NCBI RefSeq assembly: GCF_014197245.1
Contig: NZ_JACIFF010000003.1
Span: forward strand, 260,077-324,076
DNA length: 64,000 nucleotides
Reading direction: 5' to 3'
DNA from: Neolewinella aquimaris
Lineage (GTDB): Bacteria > Bacteroidota > Bacteroidia > Chitinophagales > Saprospiraceae
The notes below the pieces were generated by a model that was given only the letters and a program-made list of their open reading frames with translations, was not told the origin of the DNA and did no database searches. Below are positions 51,720 to 60,142 of this stretch, piece after piece (the first letter of the stretch is position 1; each line of letters begins with the position of its first letter). Position numbers and translations under genes: made by a program.

Positions 51720-52115
51720 ATGGAATCCAAACGACAACGGCAGGTCGCCGAACTCATTAAGCGCAACTTCAGCATCGTGCTCCAGCAGGAAGGATCGTAC
51801 ATCTACGGTGCTCAGCCCCTGGTCACGGTGATGGACGTACAGGTCAGCCCCGATCTGAGCGTAGGCAAAGTGTACCTCAGCATCTGGAATACCGACAACA
51901 AACAGGCCGTGATCCTGCAAATGGACGAGGAGCATTCCCGTCTGAAAAGTGCGCTGGCCCATCGCCTGAAGCGTCACCTCCGCCGCTTACCCGATCTCTC
52001 CTACTTTATGGACGAGACCCTCGATGAGATGAATAAGGTCGACACCATCTTCGAGCGCCTTTACTCCGACGATCAAATGCCCGAGGGCCAACAGGCCGGT
52101 AAGCGCGACGAATAA
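51720..52115 (+). CDS. rbfA: Ribosome-binding factor A
   Basis: Helps 30S subunit maturation. It has 131 residues and starts MESKRQRQVAELIKRNFSIVL. The KH-like core includes VTVMDVQVSPDLSVGKVYLS, and the tail LPDLSYFMDETLDEMNKVDTIFE is typical. The rhomboid gene starts 10 nt after its stop, so both are probably on one mRNA. Confidence 0.94.
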   Translation: MESKRQRQVAELIKRNFSIVLQQEGSYIYGAQPLVTVMDVQVSPDLSVGKVYLSIWNTDNKQAVILQMDEEHSRLKSALAHRLKRHLRRLPDLSYFMDETLDEMNKVDTIFERLYSDDQMPEGQQAGKRDE

Positions 52116-52125
52116 GTCTCACGCC

Positions 52126-52851
52126 ATGCTCAGCAAACGCAACCTCAAGAACGTCATTAAATGGCCCCTCGGGCTGCTGGCACTAATGTGGGTTGTGTTT
52201 GTGATCGACTATTACCTCACCGGCGGCCTGCTGAGCGCCTACTATGGCCTCCACACGCGGGAGCTGGCCGGGGTGCCGGGAATCGTGCTATCCCCTTTTT
52301 TCCACGGCAGCTGGGGTCACCTGCTCAGTAACAGCGTGCCCTTCATTTCCCTGACGGGCCTGCTGGTGTTTTTCTACCCACGGCTATGGCCCCGCGTTCT
52401 GGCTTCCCTGTGGATCGGCACCGGGGCACTCGTTTGGGTGCTCGGACGGCACGTGACCCACATCGGTGCCAGTGGAGTGGTGTACGCGCTAGCAGCATTC
52501 CTCGCCTTTAGCGGCATCTTCCGGCGCGATTTTCGGGCGGTAGCGGTGTCGCTGCTTGTCCTGTTTTACTACGGCGGTATGATCGTCGGCATCCTTCCCG
52601 GTCAGGAGGGCGTAAGTTGGGAAAGTCACCTGCTCGGTCTGGTGATGGGCATTTTCGGCGCCTATGTCTATCGCTCGGAGCTGGAGGAGCACGAGGTCAA
52701 AGCCCGCCAGAAGAAGATCACCCGCGAAACCCGGAAGAAGGAACCCTTCCTAAAGGAGGACGCCTTCAATAAAACCAAGAAGGAGCGCGAAAACGAAGCC
52801 TTCTGGGAAAAACTAAAGGAACTCAGTGAGCGGGAGCGACTGAAACGGTAG
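52126..52851 (+). CDS. Rhomboid-family intramembrane serine protease
   Basis: A 241-residue polytopic membrane protein. Catalytic Ser116 is in GASGVVYALAAF and the catalytic His in ESHLLGLVMG. HGSWGHLLSNSVPF near residue 60 is the conserved loop-1/TM2 motif. The last 60 residues are highly charged and probably a cytoplasmic helix. It cleaves membrane proteins; the substrate is unknown. Co-transcription with rbfA is likely. Confidence 0.92.
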   Translation: MLSKRNLKNVIKWPLGLLALMWVVFVIDYYLTGGLLSAYYGLHTRELAGVPGIVLSPFFHGSWGHLLSNSVPFISLTGLLVFFYPRLWPRVLASLWIGTGALVWVLGRHVTHIGASGVVYALAAFLAFSGIFRRDFRAVAVSLLVLFYYGGMIVGILPGQEGVSWESHLLGLVMGIFGAYVYRSELEEHEVKARQKKITRETRKKEPFLKEDAFNKTKKERENEAFWEKLKELSERERLKR

Positions 52852-52866
52852 GCGTCGGCCAAGACA

Positions 52867-52906
52867 AGTCGTCGGCCGACCGAGGCACGAGGCTCGTCCG
52901 CCGACT
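52867..52906 (-). repeat. Dispersed imperfect palindrome, 40-mer
   Basis: Close copy with the CACGAGG centre, 15 bp after the rhomboid stop codon. Confidence 0.9.
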
Positions 52907-52971
52907 GGACGCGTGCTTGAAAAATCGTAACCTTCAATAATGGTCCTACCTCTAAATGGTCCTGCCCCTAC

Positions 52972-53000
52972 TCGGCGGACGACTTGTAGTCGGCCGACGA
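52972..53000 (+). repeat. Dispersed imperfect palindrome, 29-mer
   Basis: Arms TCGGCGGACGACT and AGTCGGCCGACGA pair over 13 bp with two mismatches around TTG or TGT. Other copies are at 59834, 59939 and 60045. Confidence 0.9.
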
Positions 53001-53006
53001 GGGGGC

Positions 53007-53046
53007 AGTCGTCGGCCGACCGAGGTACGAGGCTCGTCCGCCGACT
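53007..53046 (-). repeat. Dispersed imperfect palindrome, 40-mer
   Basis: Follows the 29-mer after 6 bp, the same pairing of elements as at 59834-59904 and 59939-60010. The whole stretch 52852-53149 is a convergent spacer with no gene. Confidence 0.9.
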
Positions 53047-53122
53047 GAGGGAAATTCGGACACCCCGTTGGACGGTGTAGGCCCGGTGGATGGGTGAGGT
53101 AACGGCTCCTCAGGGACTTCTC

Positions 53123-53143
53123 TGCTCCTGCGCGCCGCCGCCC
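53123..53143 (-). repeat. Dispersed G-rich word, 21-nt variant
   Basis: Minus strand starts GGGCGGCGGCGCGCAGGAGC. It ends 6 bp before the stop codon of the alkaline phosphatase gene. Confidence 0.6.
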
Positions 53144-53149
53144 GCTTCC

Positions 53150-54922
53150 CTACTTTTCGATTCCGAGAACAGCCATGATGCGGTGGAAGATCTCCGTGTT
53201 CTCGAATACGCCGGTGAATGCGTGAGCGCCGGGGCCATAGGCGAATAGGGGGACCATCGTGCCTGAATGATCGACGCTCAGAAAATCGGCCCGCACTTCG
53301 CCTTCCGTGGAGCCGCCCGCAATGCCTAGTCCACCGGTTTCGTGGTCGGCGGTGACGATCACCAGGGTTTGGCCGTCGGTATCGGCAAATCGGAGGGCCT
53401 CGCCAATCGTACGGTCGAAATCGAGCATTTCGGTGACGATGGTCGAGATTTCGTTTGCGTGGCCGCCGTTGTCGATTTGGGCACCCTCGATCAGGAGGAA
53501 GAAGGGGCGTTCATCTGCACCCAGGACCGAAAGGGCTTTGGCTACGCTCCCGGGTAGGAAAGCACCGCGGCCGTCTGCCATTGCCGGCATTTTGTCGGTG
53601 CCGTTGAGAATGGCCACGGGATGGTCCAGGGTTTCGAACCGATCCAGCGAGGTAGGGGTAAAGCGGCCGCTAATGGCTTTTTCCAGCGATTGTCCGCCGG
53701 AGATGAAGAACGAGAGGTCGCTCCGGATTAGATCGCCAAGGATTTTTTCGGAATCGTCCCGTTCCGGCGTGTGGGCGTAAAAGGCGGCGGGGGTGGCCCC
53801 GGCAATCCCGTCGGTGGTGATGACGCCCGTCCGGTAATTGTGGGCGCTGAGCTGCTCGACGAGCGATAGCAACGGCCGACCGGCGGTGTCGACTCCGATG
53901 GCGCGATTGTTCGTCTTTACTCCCGTTGCCATGGCGGTGCCGGCCGCGGCCGAATCGGTAACGGGGTCATCGGCCGCTGCGGTACTCACCAGGCCGATGT
54001 GTTTGAGGCTGGTGAGTGACAGTTCTCCCCCGTTAGCCATGCGGGCCGCTGAAATTTGCGCCAGCCCGTTGCCGTCACCGATCATGAGGATGATGTTTCG
54101 GGGAGATGCGGAAGCGTCGATCTCGTATTGGGGAGCATAGGGTGCAAAGGGGGGACGCGCCGCGTAAGTATGTTGGTTTAGCTTGTTGAGAAAGGCCCGG
54201 GCCGCCGTGGGCTGGTCGGTGTTGATGTAATCTAGCCCAAGACGGGCAAAGCTCGCCCAGGCCGTTTTAGTGTCAGGAGTGGCCCAGAAGCGGAAGGGGG
54301 CGCCGGTGCTTTGGGCTAGCTGGATGACCGAATCCACGCGGGCCAGATCACGGGCGGTCATTCTGCCGTAGCCGTTCCAGACGGAGTAGCTGCGGAAGCT
54401 CTGACTGATCATGGCCACTTTGGCCAGGTCTACCCGGTCGAGATCATCCAGGTTCTGGTGATCGAAATAGATAAAGTCCGGGTAGTTGGGATAATCTTCC
54501 GGAGGTGGGCGGTTGCCGGAAATGATGAAGGTGACCTTACCGTCACGGGTCAGACTGGAGTATGCATTAATAGCGGCAATCACGCGATCCAGGGTAGCGT
54601 AGGCTTCGGTTTTAAGGTCGATGAGCAGCCGGACGGGGCGAAGTCTTTCCGTTTCCGTCAAGCGGTCGAGTTCTTCCAGGTAGGTATTGGAGAAGGTTCT
54701 GGTGGGGTCGATCTCTTGACGGGCGTGGGCGACGTACAGGGTGTCGTTTTGTAGCACCAGATCCACCTCGATCGAGGCGGCACCGCTGCTGTACGCAAGC
54801 CAGAAGGGCACTTCCTGGAGGTAGTCGTTGTGGGAGTGGACCCGGTATTCGGCCTGTGCGAGCAGGGGGGTGGTAGCCAGGAGGAGCAGGCCTGCGATCA
54901 GCCAGTGGTGGGTAAGTGTCAT
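53150..54922 (-). CDS. Fusion of a GDPD/PI-PLC-like domain and alkaline phosphatase
   Basis: A 590-residue exported protein with a signal peptide (residues 1-22, ending LLAQA). Residues about 25-250 form a phosphodiesterase-like barrel: VHSHNDY, SIEVDLVL and YVAHARQ carry the expected His/Glu/Asp residues. Residues about 270-590 form an alkaline phosphatase, with IGDGNG (metal Asp283) and TDSAAAGTAMATG (nucleophile Ser324). The two activities could release phosphate from phosphodiesters stepwise. It lies 28 nt after susD on the same strand and is probably part of that operon. Confidence 0.9.
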   Translation of the reverse strand: MTLTHHWLIAGLLLLATTPLLAQAEYRVHSHNDYLQEVPFWLAYSSGAASIEVDLVLQNDTLYVAHARQEIDPTRTFSNTYLEELDRLTETERLRPVRLLIDLKTEAYATLDRVIAAINAYSSLTRDGKVTFIISGNRPPPEDYPNYPDFIYFDHQNLDDLDRVDLAKVAMISQSFRSYSVWNGYGRMTARDLARVDSVIQLAQSTGAPFRFWATPDTKTAWASFARLGLDYINTDQPTAARAFLNKLNQHTYAARPPFAPYAPQYEIDASASPRNIILMIGDGNGLAQISAARMANGGELSLTSLKHIGLVSTAAADDPVTDSAAAGTAMATGVKTNNRAIGVDTAGRPLLSLVEQLSAHNYRTGVITTDGIAGATPAAFYAHTPERDDSEKILGDLIRSDLSFFISGGQSLEKAISGRFTPTSLDRFETLDHPVAILNGTDKMPAMADGRGAFLPGSVAKALSVLGADERPFFLLIEGAQIDNGGHANEISTIVTEMLDFDRTIGEALRFADTDGQTLVIVTADHETGGLGIAGGSTEGEVRADFLSVDHSGTMVPLFAYGPGAHAFTGVFENTEIFHRIMAVLGIEK

Positions 54923-54950
54923 GAATATGCCGGTATCGCGCCTAAGGTAG

Positions 54951-56696
54951 CTAGTAGCCGGCGTTCTGGGACAGGTACCCCGGAGTGTTCGATGCGCCGT
55001 CGATGGCCGACTGCGGAATGGGGAACAGTCGATTCATGGGGTCGTTGTCGGTTTTTTCGGTCCAGGTGTCCTCGTACCGCCCGAAGCGGATCTGGTTCGT
55101 ACGGCGCAGGCCCTCCCAGTAAAATTCGAACCCGAGTTCCCGGAAGAGGATATCCAGATCGACGGAGGCCAGGGCTTCCGGTACCGGTTCGCGGGCCGTA
55201 CGCGACGTCCTGACGGTATTGACGTCCGCCAGGGCAGCCTCGGCGTTGCCCATTCGTAGTTGGGCCTCGGCCCGCATCAGGTACATTTCCGCCAGACGCA
55301 TGAGTACGATGTCGATGCTGCTGAAGTTGTTGGCATTGGGGGAGGTGCGGCTGAACTGGTACTTCGAAACCCGGTATCCCTTGGAGTGCAGCCGGCCCTC
55401 GTTGGTGTAGTCGATCTGAAGTTCGTGGTTCACGTACCCCACGTCGCGGTCGGGGCCGTTGCCCTTGATCTGAATCACGGGATAGATGCGGTAGACGTTG
55501 TCGTTGCCGTCGCAGCGCAGGAACGCGCCGTTTTCGTCCTTCCGCGGCCCCCAAATGATGCCCCGGATAATGCCCCGGTCGAATTCGTATTCCTCCGGCG
55601 TCGTGCAGTAGTAATGGTCTTCGTCGTTGGCCGGCGACAGGCCGGTAAGATCACGCAGCTCGTCCGGAATTTTCTGGTTCTGCATGTAGAAGCGGGCGTC
55701 GGCTTCGGCCGGGTCCACCGAGTAAGCATCTTCCCAGGTCCGGTAAAAATCGGGCGTGATGGCCGGACCGTCGGTGCCGTCCGAGCTGGGGAATTCGGGG
55801 CGGCCCCACAGAGATCCCGCCAGCGACCAGTACGTCCAGCGACTGTGTTCCCGTTCCAGCACGCCGCGCTGGTCGAGGGCGAAGATCAGTTCCCTGTTGC
55901 TGTTGTTGTCGTCGTCGAACAGTTTGAAGTACTCCGGGGAGAGGTCGTACAGGCCGGAGTTGATGACGTTGGAGGTGTATTCGATCACCTTGCTCAGGTC
56001 CTCATCCTGAAAGTTTGGCGTACCGTAGGGGTCGCGGTACACGGCGGCGTTGAGGTGCAGGCGGGCCAGGAAGCCATAAACGGCGGTCTGCGTCATTCGA
56101 CCCGATCCGAGGTCCGTATTGATCACATCGACCACGGAGAGAAACTCGCTCGCGATGTAGTCCACCGCATCCTGTCCGCGCAGAATTTCCGAGGTCTCGA
56201 GGGAAACTTCCTTTTTAAAGATCAGTCCCCAGCTGTCGAGCATGAGCATGTTGAGGTAGCCGCGCAGGGCGATCATTTCGTAGAGCGCGCTTTCGGCCTG
56301 GCTGTTGCCCACGTCGACCAGCGGGCGCAGGGTTTCGATGGCGGTGAGGGTGCGCGAGATGTTGCGGGTGAGCTCGTTCCAGGAGCTGCTGACCAGATCG
56401 TTGGTGGGGGTGATGTTGTGGCTGTGCACCGCGAGGAACTTGCCGCCGTCGAACCAGTCCGTGCCGCCCCGGTGGGGCAGGATCGCCTCGTCGGAGGCGA
56501 TGAGCTGTAAGCCGTAGTAGTTGGTGTGTCGCCAGGTCCAGGAAACCTGCCCGTAGGCAGGGGCAATAGCACCGCTGATGGTTTCCGCCAGGCCGCTGCC
56601 GGTAAAGGATTCGTCCAGTACTTCTTCCTTCAGATCGGTGCACCCACTTAGTAGGCTCAGGAAAGCGATCAACAGGGTATATCGGAGGGTAGTCAT
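54951..56696 (-). CDS. SusD/RagB-family outer membrane lipoprotein
   Basis: About 581 residues from ATG 56696 (MTTLRYTLLIAFLSLLSGC gives a signal with lipobox LSGC). The helical TPR-like N-terminal half and the family C-terminal part (FRELGFEFYWEGLRRTNQIR, YLSQNAGY at the end) are typical. It is a surface lid on the SusC transporter and captures ligand. The ATG at 56732 would overlap susC and hides the signal peptide. The next gene is a phosphatase, not a glycosidase, so the ligand may be a phosphorylated compound. Confidence 0.93.
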   Translation of the reverse strand: MTTLRYTLLIAFLSLLSGCTDLKEEVLDESFTGSGLAETISGAIAPAYGQVSWTWRHTNYYGLQLIASDEAILPHRGGTDWFDGGKFLAVHSHNITPTNDLVSSSWNELTRNISRTLTAIETLRPLVDVGNSQAESALYEMIALRGYLNMLMLDSWGLIFKKEVSLETSEILRGQDAVDYIASEFLSVVDVINTDLGSGRMTQTAVYGFLARLHLNAAVYRDPYGTPNFQDEDLSKVIEYTSNVINSGLYDLSPEYFKLFDDDNNSNRELIFALDQRGVLEREHSRWTYWSLAGSLWGRPEFPSSDGTDGPAITPDFYRTWEDAYSVDPAEADARFYMQNQKIPDELRDLTGLSPANDEDHYYCTTPEEYEFDRGIIRGIIWGPRKDENGAFLRCDGNDNVYRIYPVIQIKGNGPDRDVGYVNHELQIDYTNEGRLHSKGYRVSKYQFSRTSPNANNFSSIDIVLMRLAEMYLMRAEAQLRMGNAEAALADVNTVRTSRTAREPVPEALASVDLDILFRELGFEFYWEGLRRTNQIRFGRYEDTWTEKTDNDPMNRLFPIPQSAIDGASNTPGYLSQNAGY

Positions 56697-56715
56697 GATG
56701 TTGCGCTTGGGGAAG

Positions 56716-59673
56716 TTAGAAAGTGACGTCAACGGAGAAGAGGAAGGTGCGGCCCCTCGGGTAGCTGAAGTAGTCGATGCCGAAGGTCTGGATGTCGCCG
56801 ACGGAACTGCCGGTGTTGATCTCCGGATCGAAGCCGGAATAGTCAGTGAACAGCAGCAGGTTCTGCCCGGTGATGGACAGCCGAATGTTCCTTACGGCCT
56901 GCCCGATGCCGAGCCGGTCCAGATCAAAATTGTAGCCGAGGGTGGCGTTGTTAAGTCGGAGGAAGTCACCGTTTTCGAGGTAGCGGGTGGATACCCGGTT
57001 GGAGTTCGATACGTCCTCGTTGGGGTACTGTACCGCCAGGTCGGTGGTGTTGAGGGAGTTGGCCAGATTGCCTTTATTGAAGATGGACAGGGCCACGTGG
57101 TTAAATATCTTGTTACCTCCGACGCCGTTAAAATTGATGCCCAGGTCGAAATTGCGGTAGGCGAAGTCAAAGTTCATCGCGTAGATGTAGGTCGGCAGGG
57201 CCGTGCCCGCGGAGAAGCGGTCGTTGTCCAGAATCTCCCCGTCGCCGTTGAGGTCGGCGAATAGGTTTAGGCCATCCTCTCCTATGCCCAGGAAGTCCTG
57301 CACGAAAAAGGTGCCGATGGGCTCGCCGTTCAGGACGCCATTGACCGTAGCGCCGGTCTGTCCGGCCCCGATCACCGAACCGGTGGTGAGGATGCTGTAG
57401 GGGGAGTTGCGCACCTCGTTGCCGGTGATGGAGATGTTGCCACCGATCCCGAAGACGAAGTCCCGGGCCTCGTCGCTGCTGTAGTTCAGGGCCAGTTCTA
57501 CCCCGGTATTCCGGATCTCCATATTCGGAATGTTGGTCCAGAACTTGTCGACGGGTTGGATGGGGTCGACCGGCGCGACTTCGAGCAGGATGTTCTCCGA
57601 TACTTTATTGAAGACGTCGACATTGCCGGTCAGGCGGTAGTTGAACAACGCGAAGTCCAGCCCGACGTTGGCCTGGGTGGACACCTCCCACTGGATATCG
57701 GGATTGGCCAGGCGGGTATAGATGGAGCCGTACGGGTAGCCGCTGAGGTCGGTAGCATTCGGGTCGAGGGGGTAAGTGTCGTTGTTGCTGTTGCTTTCCG
57801 TGAAGCTGGCCTGGGTGATCTTCGCGGGAATCTCCTGGTTGCCCGTCTGCCCCCAACTGCCGCGCAGCTTCAGCATCGTGAGCACCTTGCTGGAGGCCAG
57901 GAAGTCTTCGTTGGTCAGGTTCCAGCCTATGGCGACGGAGGGGAAATAGCCGTATTTGTTGTTGGCCCCGAATTTGGAGGAGCCGTCCGCCCGCATGGTG
58001 AGGGTGATCAGGTACCTATCGTCGAAGCCATAATTGACCCGGCCGAAGAAGGATTGCAGTTCGTTGATCGTGGCGGAGGCGGACTGCCGCGTTGGCTCGC
58101 TCGCTGCGCCTACCTGATAGCGGGGCTCTACCCCGTTGTTCGGAAAACCGGCGGTGAAGAATCCCTTCCGGGCCACCTCAATCTGTTGGTAGGTATGTCC
58201 GGCCAGGAGGGACACGTCGTGAGCGCCCCGGTCCCAATCGTAGGTCAGGGTGTTTTCGGTCTGGGTATTGGTGTTCGTGGTATTGTACGAATCCAGGCTG
58301 CCCAGGTCGAAGTCGGCAATGCTGGGGTACGGCATGTACTGCACGTCGCGATTCGTGAGGGAGTAGTCCACGCCGATGCTGAAGCGGTAGGTGAGCCCGT
58401 CAACGATTTCGAGGGAGGGAGCGATGTTGGCCAGGATGCGGTTGTTCAGGGAGACATCGTCGTAGATGCGCTCCCGGACGAGGGGGTTGATGTTATCGCC
58501 GACCAGGTCGGGCAGGTCGCCGTCCGTCCCGCTCGGGAAGGTCGGGTTGAGCTGTAGCATATCCGTTACCACCGAATTGGAGTTGGGCCGGCGGTTGCTG
58601 AAGCGGGTGGCGGAAAAATTCAGGGCTACGTTCAGGCGATCATTCAGTGCTTTTTGGGTCATGTTCAATCGTCCGGAGTACCGCTGCAGGTCGTTGTTGC
58701 GCAGCAGCCCTTCCTGGTCTTCGGCGGAAAACGAAGCGAAGTAACTGCCGCTACCCGCACCGCCGCTCAGGGAGAGGTTGACGCGGTGGGTGTTGGCGGT
58801 ACGGGTCAGGTCTTCCTGCCAGTTCGTATTCGCACCGCCGTCGTTGAGGATGCCGCCGATGGCCCGGATCTGGTTGCGGAATTCATCGGCGGAAAACACG
58901 TCGATCTGGTGGGCCAGGGAGGTCACCGCGGCGGAGGCCGAAACGTTGATCTGAGACTGTCCGGCCCGCCCCTTCTTCGTCGTGATCACGATCACCCCGT
59001 TGGCCGCCCGGGCGCCGTAGATCGCCGCGGCGGAAGCGTCCTTCAGGACGTCGATGCTTTCGATGTCGGCTGGGTTGATGAAGTTGAGCGGGTTGGTCGG
59101 TACGCCGTTGCCCGAGTTATCCAGCGCAAAGCCATCTACTACGAACAGGGGAGTGGTACCCGAACGCAGACTCCCCACCCCGCGGATGATGATGTCCTGG
59201 GCCGCCCCCGGCTCTCCGCTCGCCGCCGTGACGTTCACCCCCGCGACCTTGCCCTGCAACAGCTGGCCGGGGTTGACGACCACGCCCTTGTTGAAGTCCT
59301 TATCGTTGACGGAGGCGATGGATCCCGTTACGTCCGAGCGTTTGCTGGTTCCGTAGCCGACGACTACCACCTCATCAAGTTGGGTGGCATCCTCTTCCAG
59401 CACGATGTTCAACGGGCTGTCGCCCTCTACTTCGACTTCCTGCGCCTCCATCCCGATGTAGGTAAAGCGCAGCACGTCGCCAATTTGTGCCGGCAGACTG
59501 AAGCGACCGTCGACATCCGTTACGGTACCGGCGCCGGAGGTGGGTATGCTGACGGTTACGCCCGTAAGCGGTTGATTATCAAGATCGGTTACGGTACCGG
59601 TAACCGTGGTCTGCGCCTGAACGGACGCCAATGCACCAAAGAGAAGCGCATAGAGTAGGAGCTGGAGTTTCAT
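56716..59673 (-). CDS. SusC/RagA-family TonB-dependent receptor
   Basis: About 985 residues from ATG 59673. A signal peptide (MKLQLLLYALLFGALASVQA) is followed by a carboxypeptidase-like regulatory domain (about 22-95). The TonB box region LDEVVVVGYGTSKRSDVTGS and the plug domain follow (PLFVVDGFALDNSGNG), then a 22-strand barrel. It imports ligand caught by SusD. The stop lies 19 nt before susD. Its leader is AT-rich and opposite to mqnC. No ECF sigma or anti-sigma gene is adjacent, so the regulator is unknown. Confidence 0.94.
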   Translation of the reverse strand: MKLQLLLYALLFGALASVQAQTTVTGTVTDLDNQPLTGVTVSIPTSGAGTVTDVDGRFSLPAQIGDVLRFTYIGMEAQEVEVEGDSPLNIVLEEDATQLDEVVVVGYGTSKRSDVTGSIASVNDKDFNKGVVVNPGQLLQGKVAGVNVTAASGEPGAAQDIIIRGVGSLRSGTTPLFVVDGFALDNSGNGVPTNPLNFINPADIESIDVLKDASAAAIYGARAANGVIVITTKKGRAGQSQINVSASAAVTSLAHQIDVFSADEFRNQIRAIGGILNDGGANTNWQEDLTRTANTHRVNLSLSGGAGSGSYFASFSAEDQEGLLRNNDLQRYSGRLNMTQKALNDRLNVALNFSATRFSNRRPNSNSVVTDMLQLNPTFPSGTDGDLPDLVGDNINPLVRERIYDDVSLNNRILANIAPSLEIVDGLTYRFSIGVDYSLTNRDVQYMPYPSIADFDLGSLDSYNTTNTNTQTENTLTYDWDRGAHDVSLLAGHTYQQIEVARKGFFTAGFPNNGVEPRYQVGAASEPTRQSASATINELQSFFGRVNYGFDDRYLITLTMRADGSSKFGANNKYGYFPSVAIGWNLTNEDFLASSKVLTMLKLRGSWGQTGNQEIPAKITQASFTESNSNNDTYPLDPNATDLSGYPYGSIYTRLANPDIQWEVSTQANVGLDFALFNYRLTGNVDVFNKVSENILLEVAPVDPIQPVDKFWTNIPNMEIRNTGVELALNYSSDEARDFVFGIGGNISITGNEVRNSPYSILTTGSVIGAGQTGATVNGVLNGEPIGTFFVQDFLGIGEDGLNLFADLNGDGEILDNDRFSAGTALPTYIYAMNFDFAYRNFDLGINFNGVGGNKIFNHVALSIFNKGNLANSLNTTDLAVQYPNEDVSNSNRVSTRYLENGDFLRLNNATLGYNFDLDRLGIGQAVRNIRLSITGQNLLLFTDYSGFDPEINTGSSVGDIQTFGIDYFSYPRGRTFLFSVDVTF

Positions 59674-59833
59674 GTGCGTGTATAGTGAGTTGCGCGGCCG
59701 CAATAATTCTGGTGATTAAACGGTAACAGGAAGGTATGAAAATAAAATCCAAGCGGCAGCACCGATTTATTGGGAATTTTATTGATAAATCCAAATTTTG
59801 TTCTAATCCTGATTGTTCATCCCGTGCCCCCAC

Positions 59834-59862
59834 TCGGCGGATGACTTGTAGTCGGCCCACGA
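59834..59862 (+). repeat. Dispersed imperfect palindrome, 29-mer
   Basis: First of three copies spaced 105-106 bp apart in the susC-mqnC spacer. It has two substitutions from the 59939 copy in its outer arms. Confidence 0.9.
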
Positions 59863-59864
59863 GA

Positions 59865-59904
59865 TGTCGTCGGCCGACCGAGGCACGAGGCTCGTCCGCC
59901 GACT
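59865..59904 (-). repeat. Dispersed imperfect palindrome, 40-mer
   Basis: Directly after the 29-mer. The first base is T instead of A, which removes the outermost pair. Confidence 0.9.
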
Positions 59905-59938
59905 AGGTAGGTAATTTCAACGTTATCCTTGCCCCTAC

Positions 59939-59967
59939 TCGGCGGACGACTTGTAGTCGGCCGGCGA
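59939..59967 (+). repeat. Dispersed imperfect palindrome, 29-mer
   Basis: Second copy of the 105-bp tandem unit. Confidence 0.9.
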
Positions 59968-59970
59968 GTA

Positions 59971-60010
59971 GGTCATCGGCCGACCGAGGCACGAGGCTCG
60001 TCCGCCGACT
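59971..60010 (-). repeat. Dispersed imperfect palindrome, 40-mer
   Basis: Second copy of the unit, with GGTCATCGG at its start. Confidence 0.9.
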
Positions 60011-60044
60011 GGAGTAGGAATGTTCAATGTTTACCCTGCCCTAC

Positions 60045-60073
60045 TCGGCGGACGACTTATAGTCGGCCGACGA
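60045..60073 (+). repeat. Dispersed imperfect palindrome, 29-mer
   Basis: Third copy of the unit, not followed by a 40-mer. A 7-bp hairpin ACTTTCA/TGAAAGT (60082-60103) comes next, in front of mqnC. Confidence 0.9.
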
Positions 60074-60142
60074 GGGGGCAAACTTTCAGTAAAAAATGAA
60101 AGTACCCAGACAACTACCCTCCCCCTCGACCGTTTTCCCGGT

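Noticed and set aside
60020-60142. 41-residue N-terminal extension of MqnC
   Set aside because: It runs through a dispersed palindrome; ATG 60143 fits the family start.
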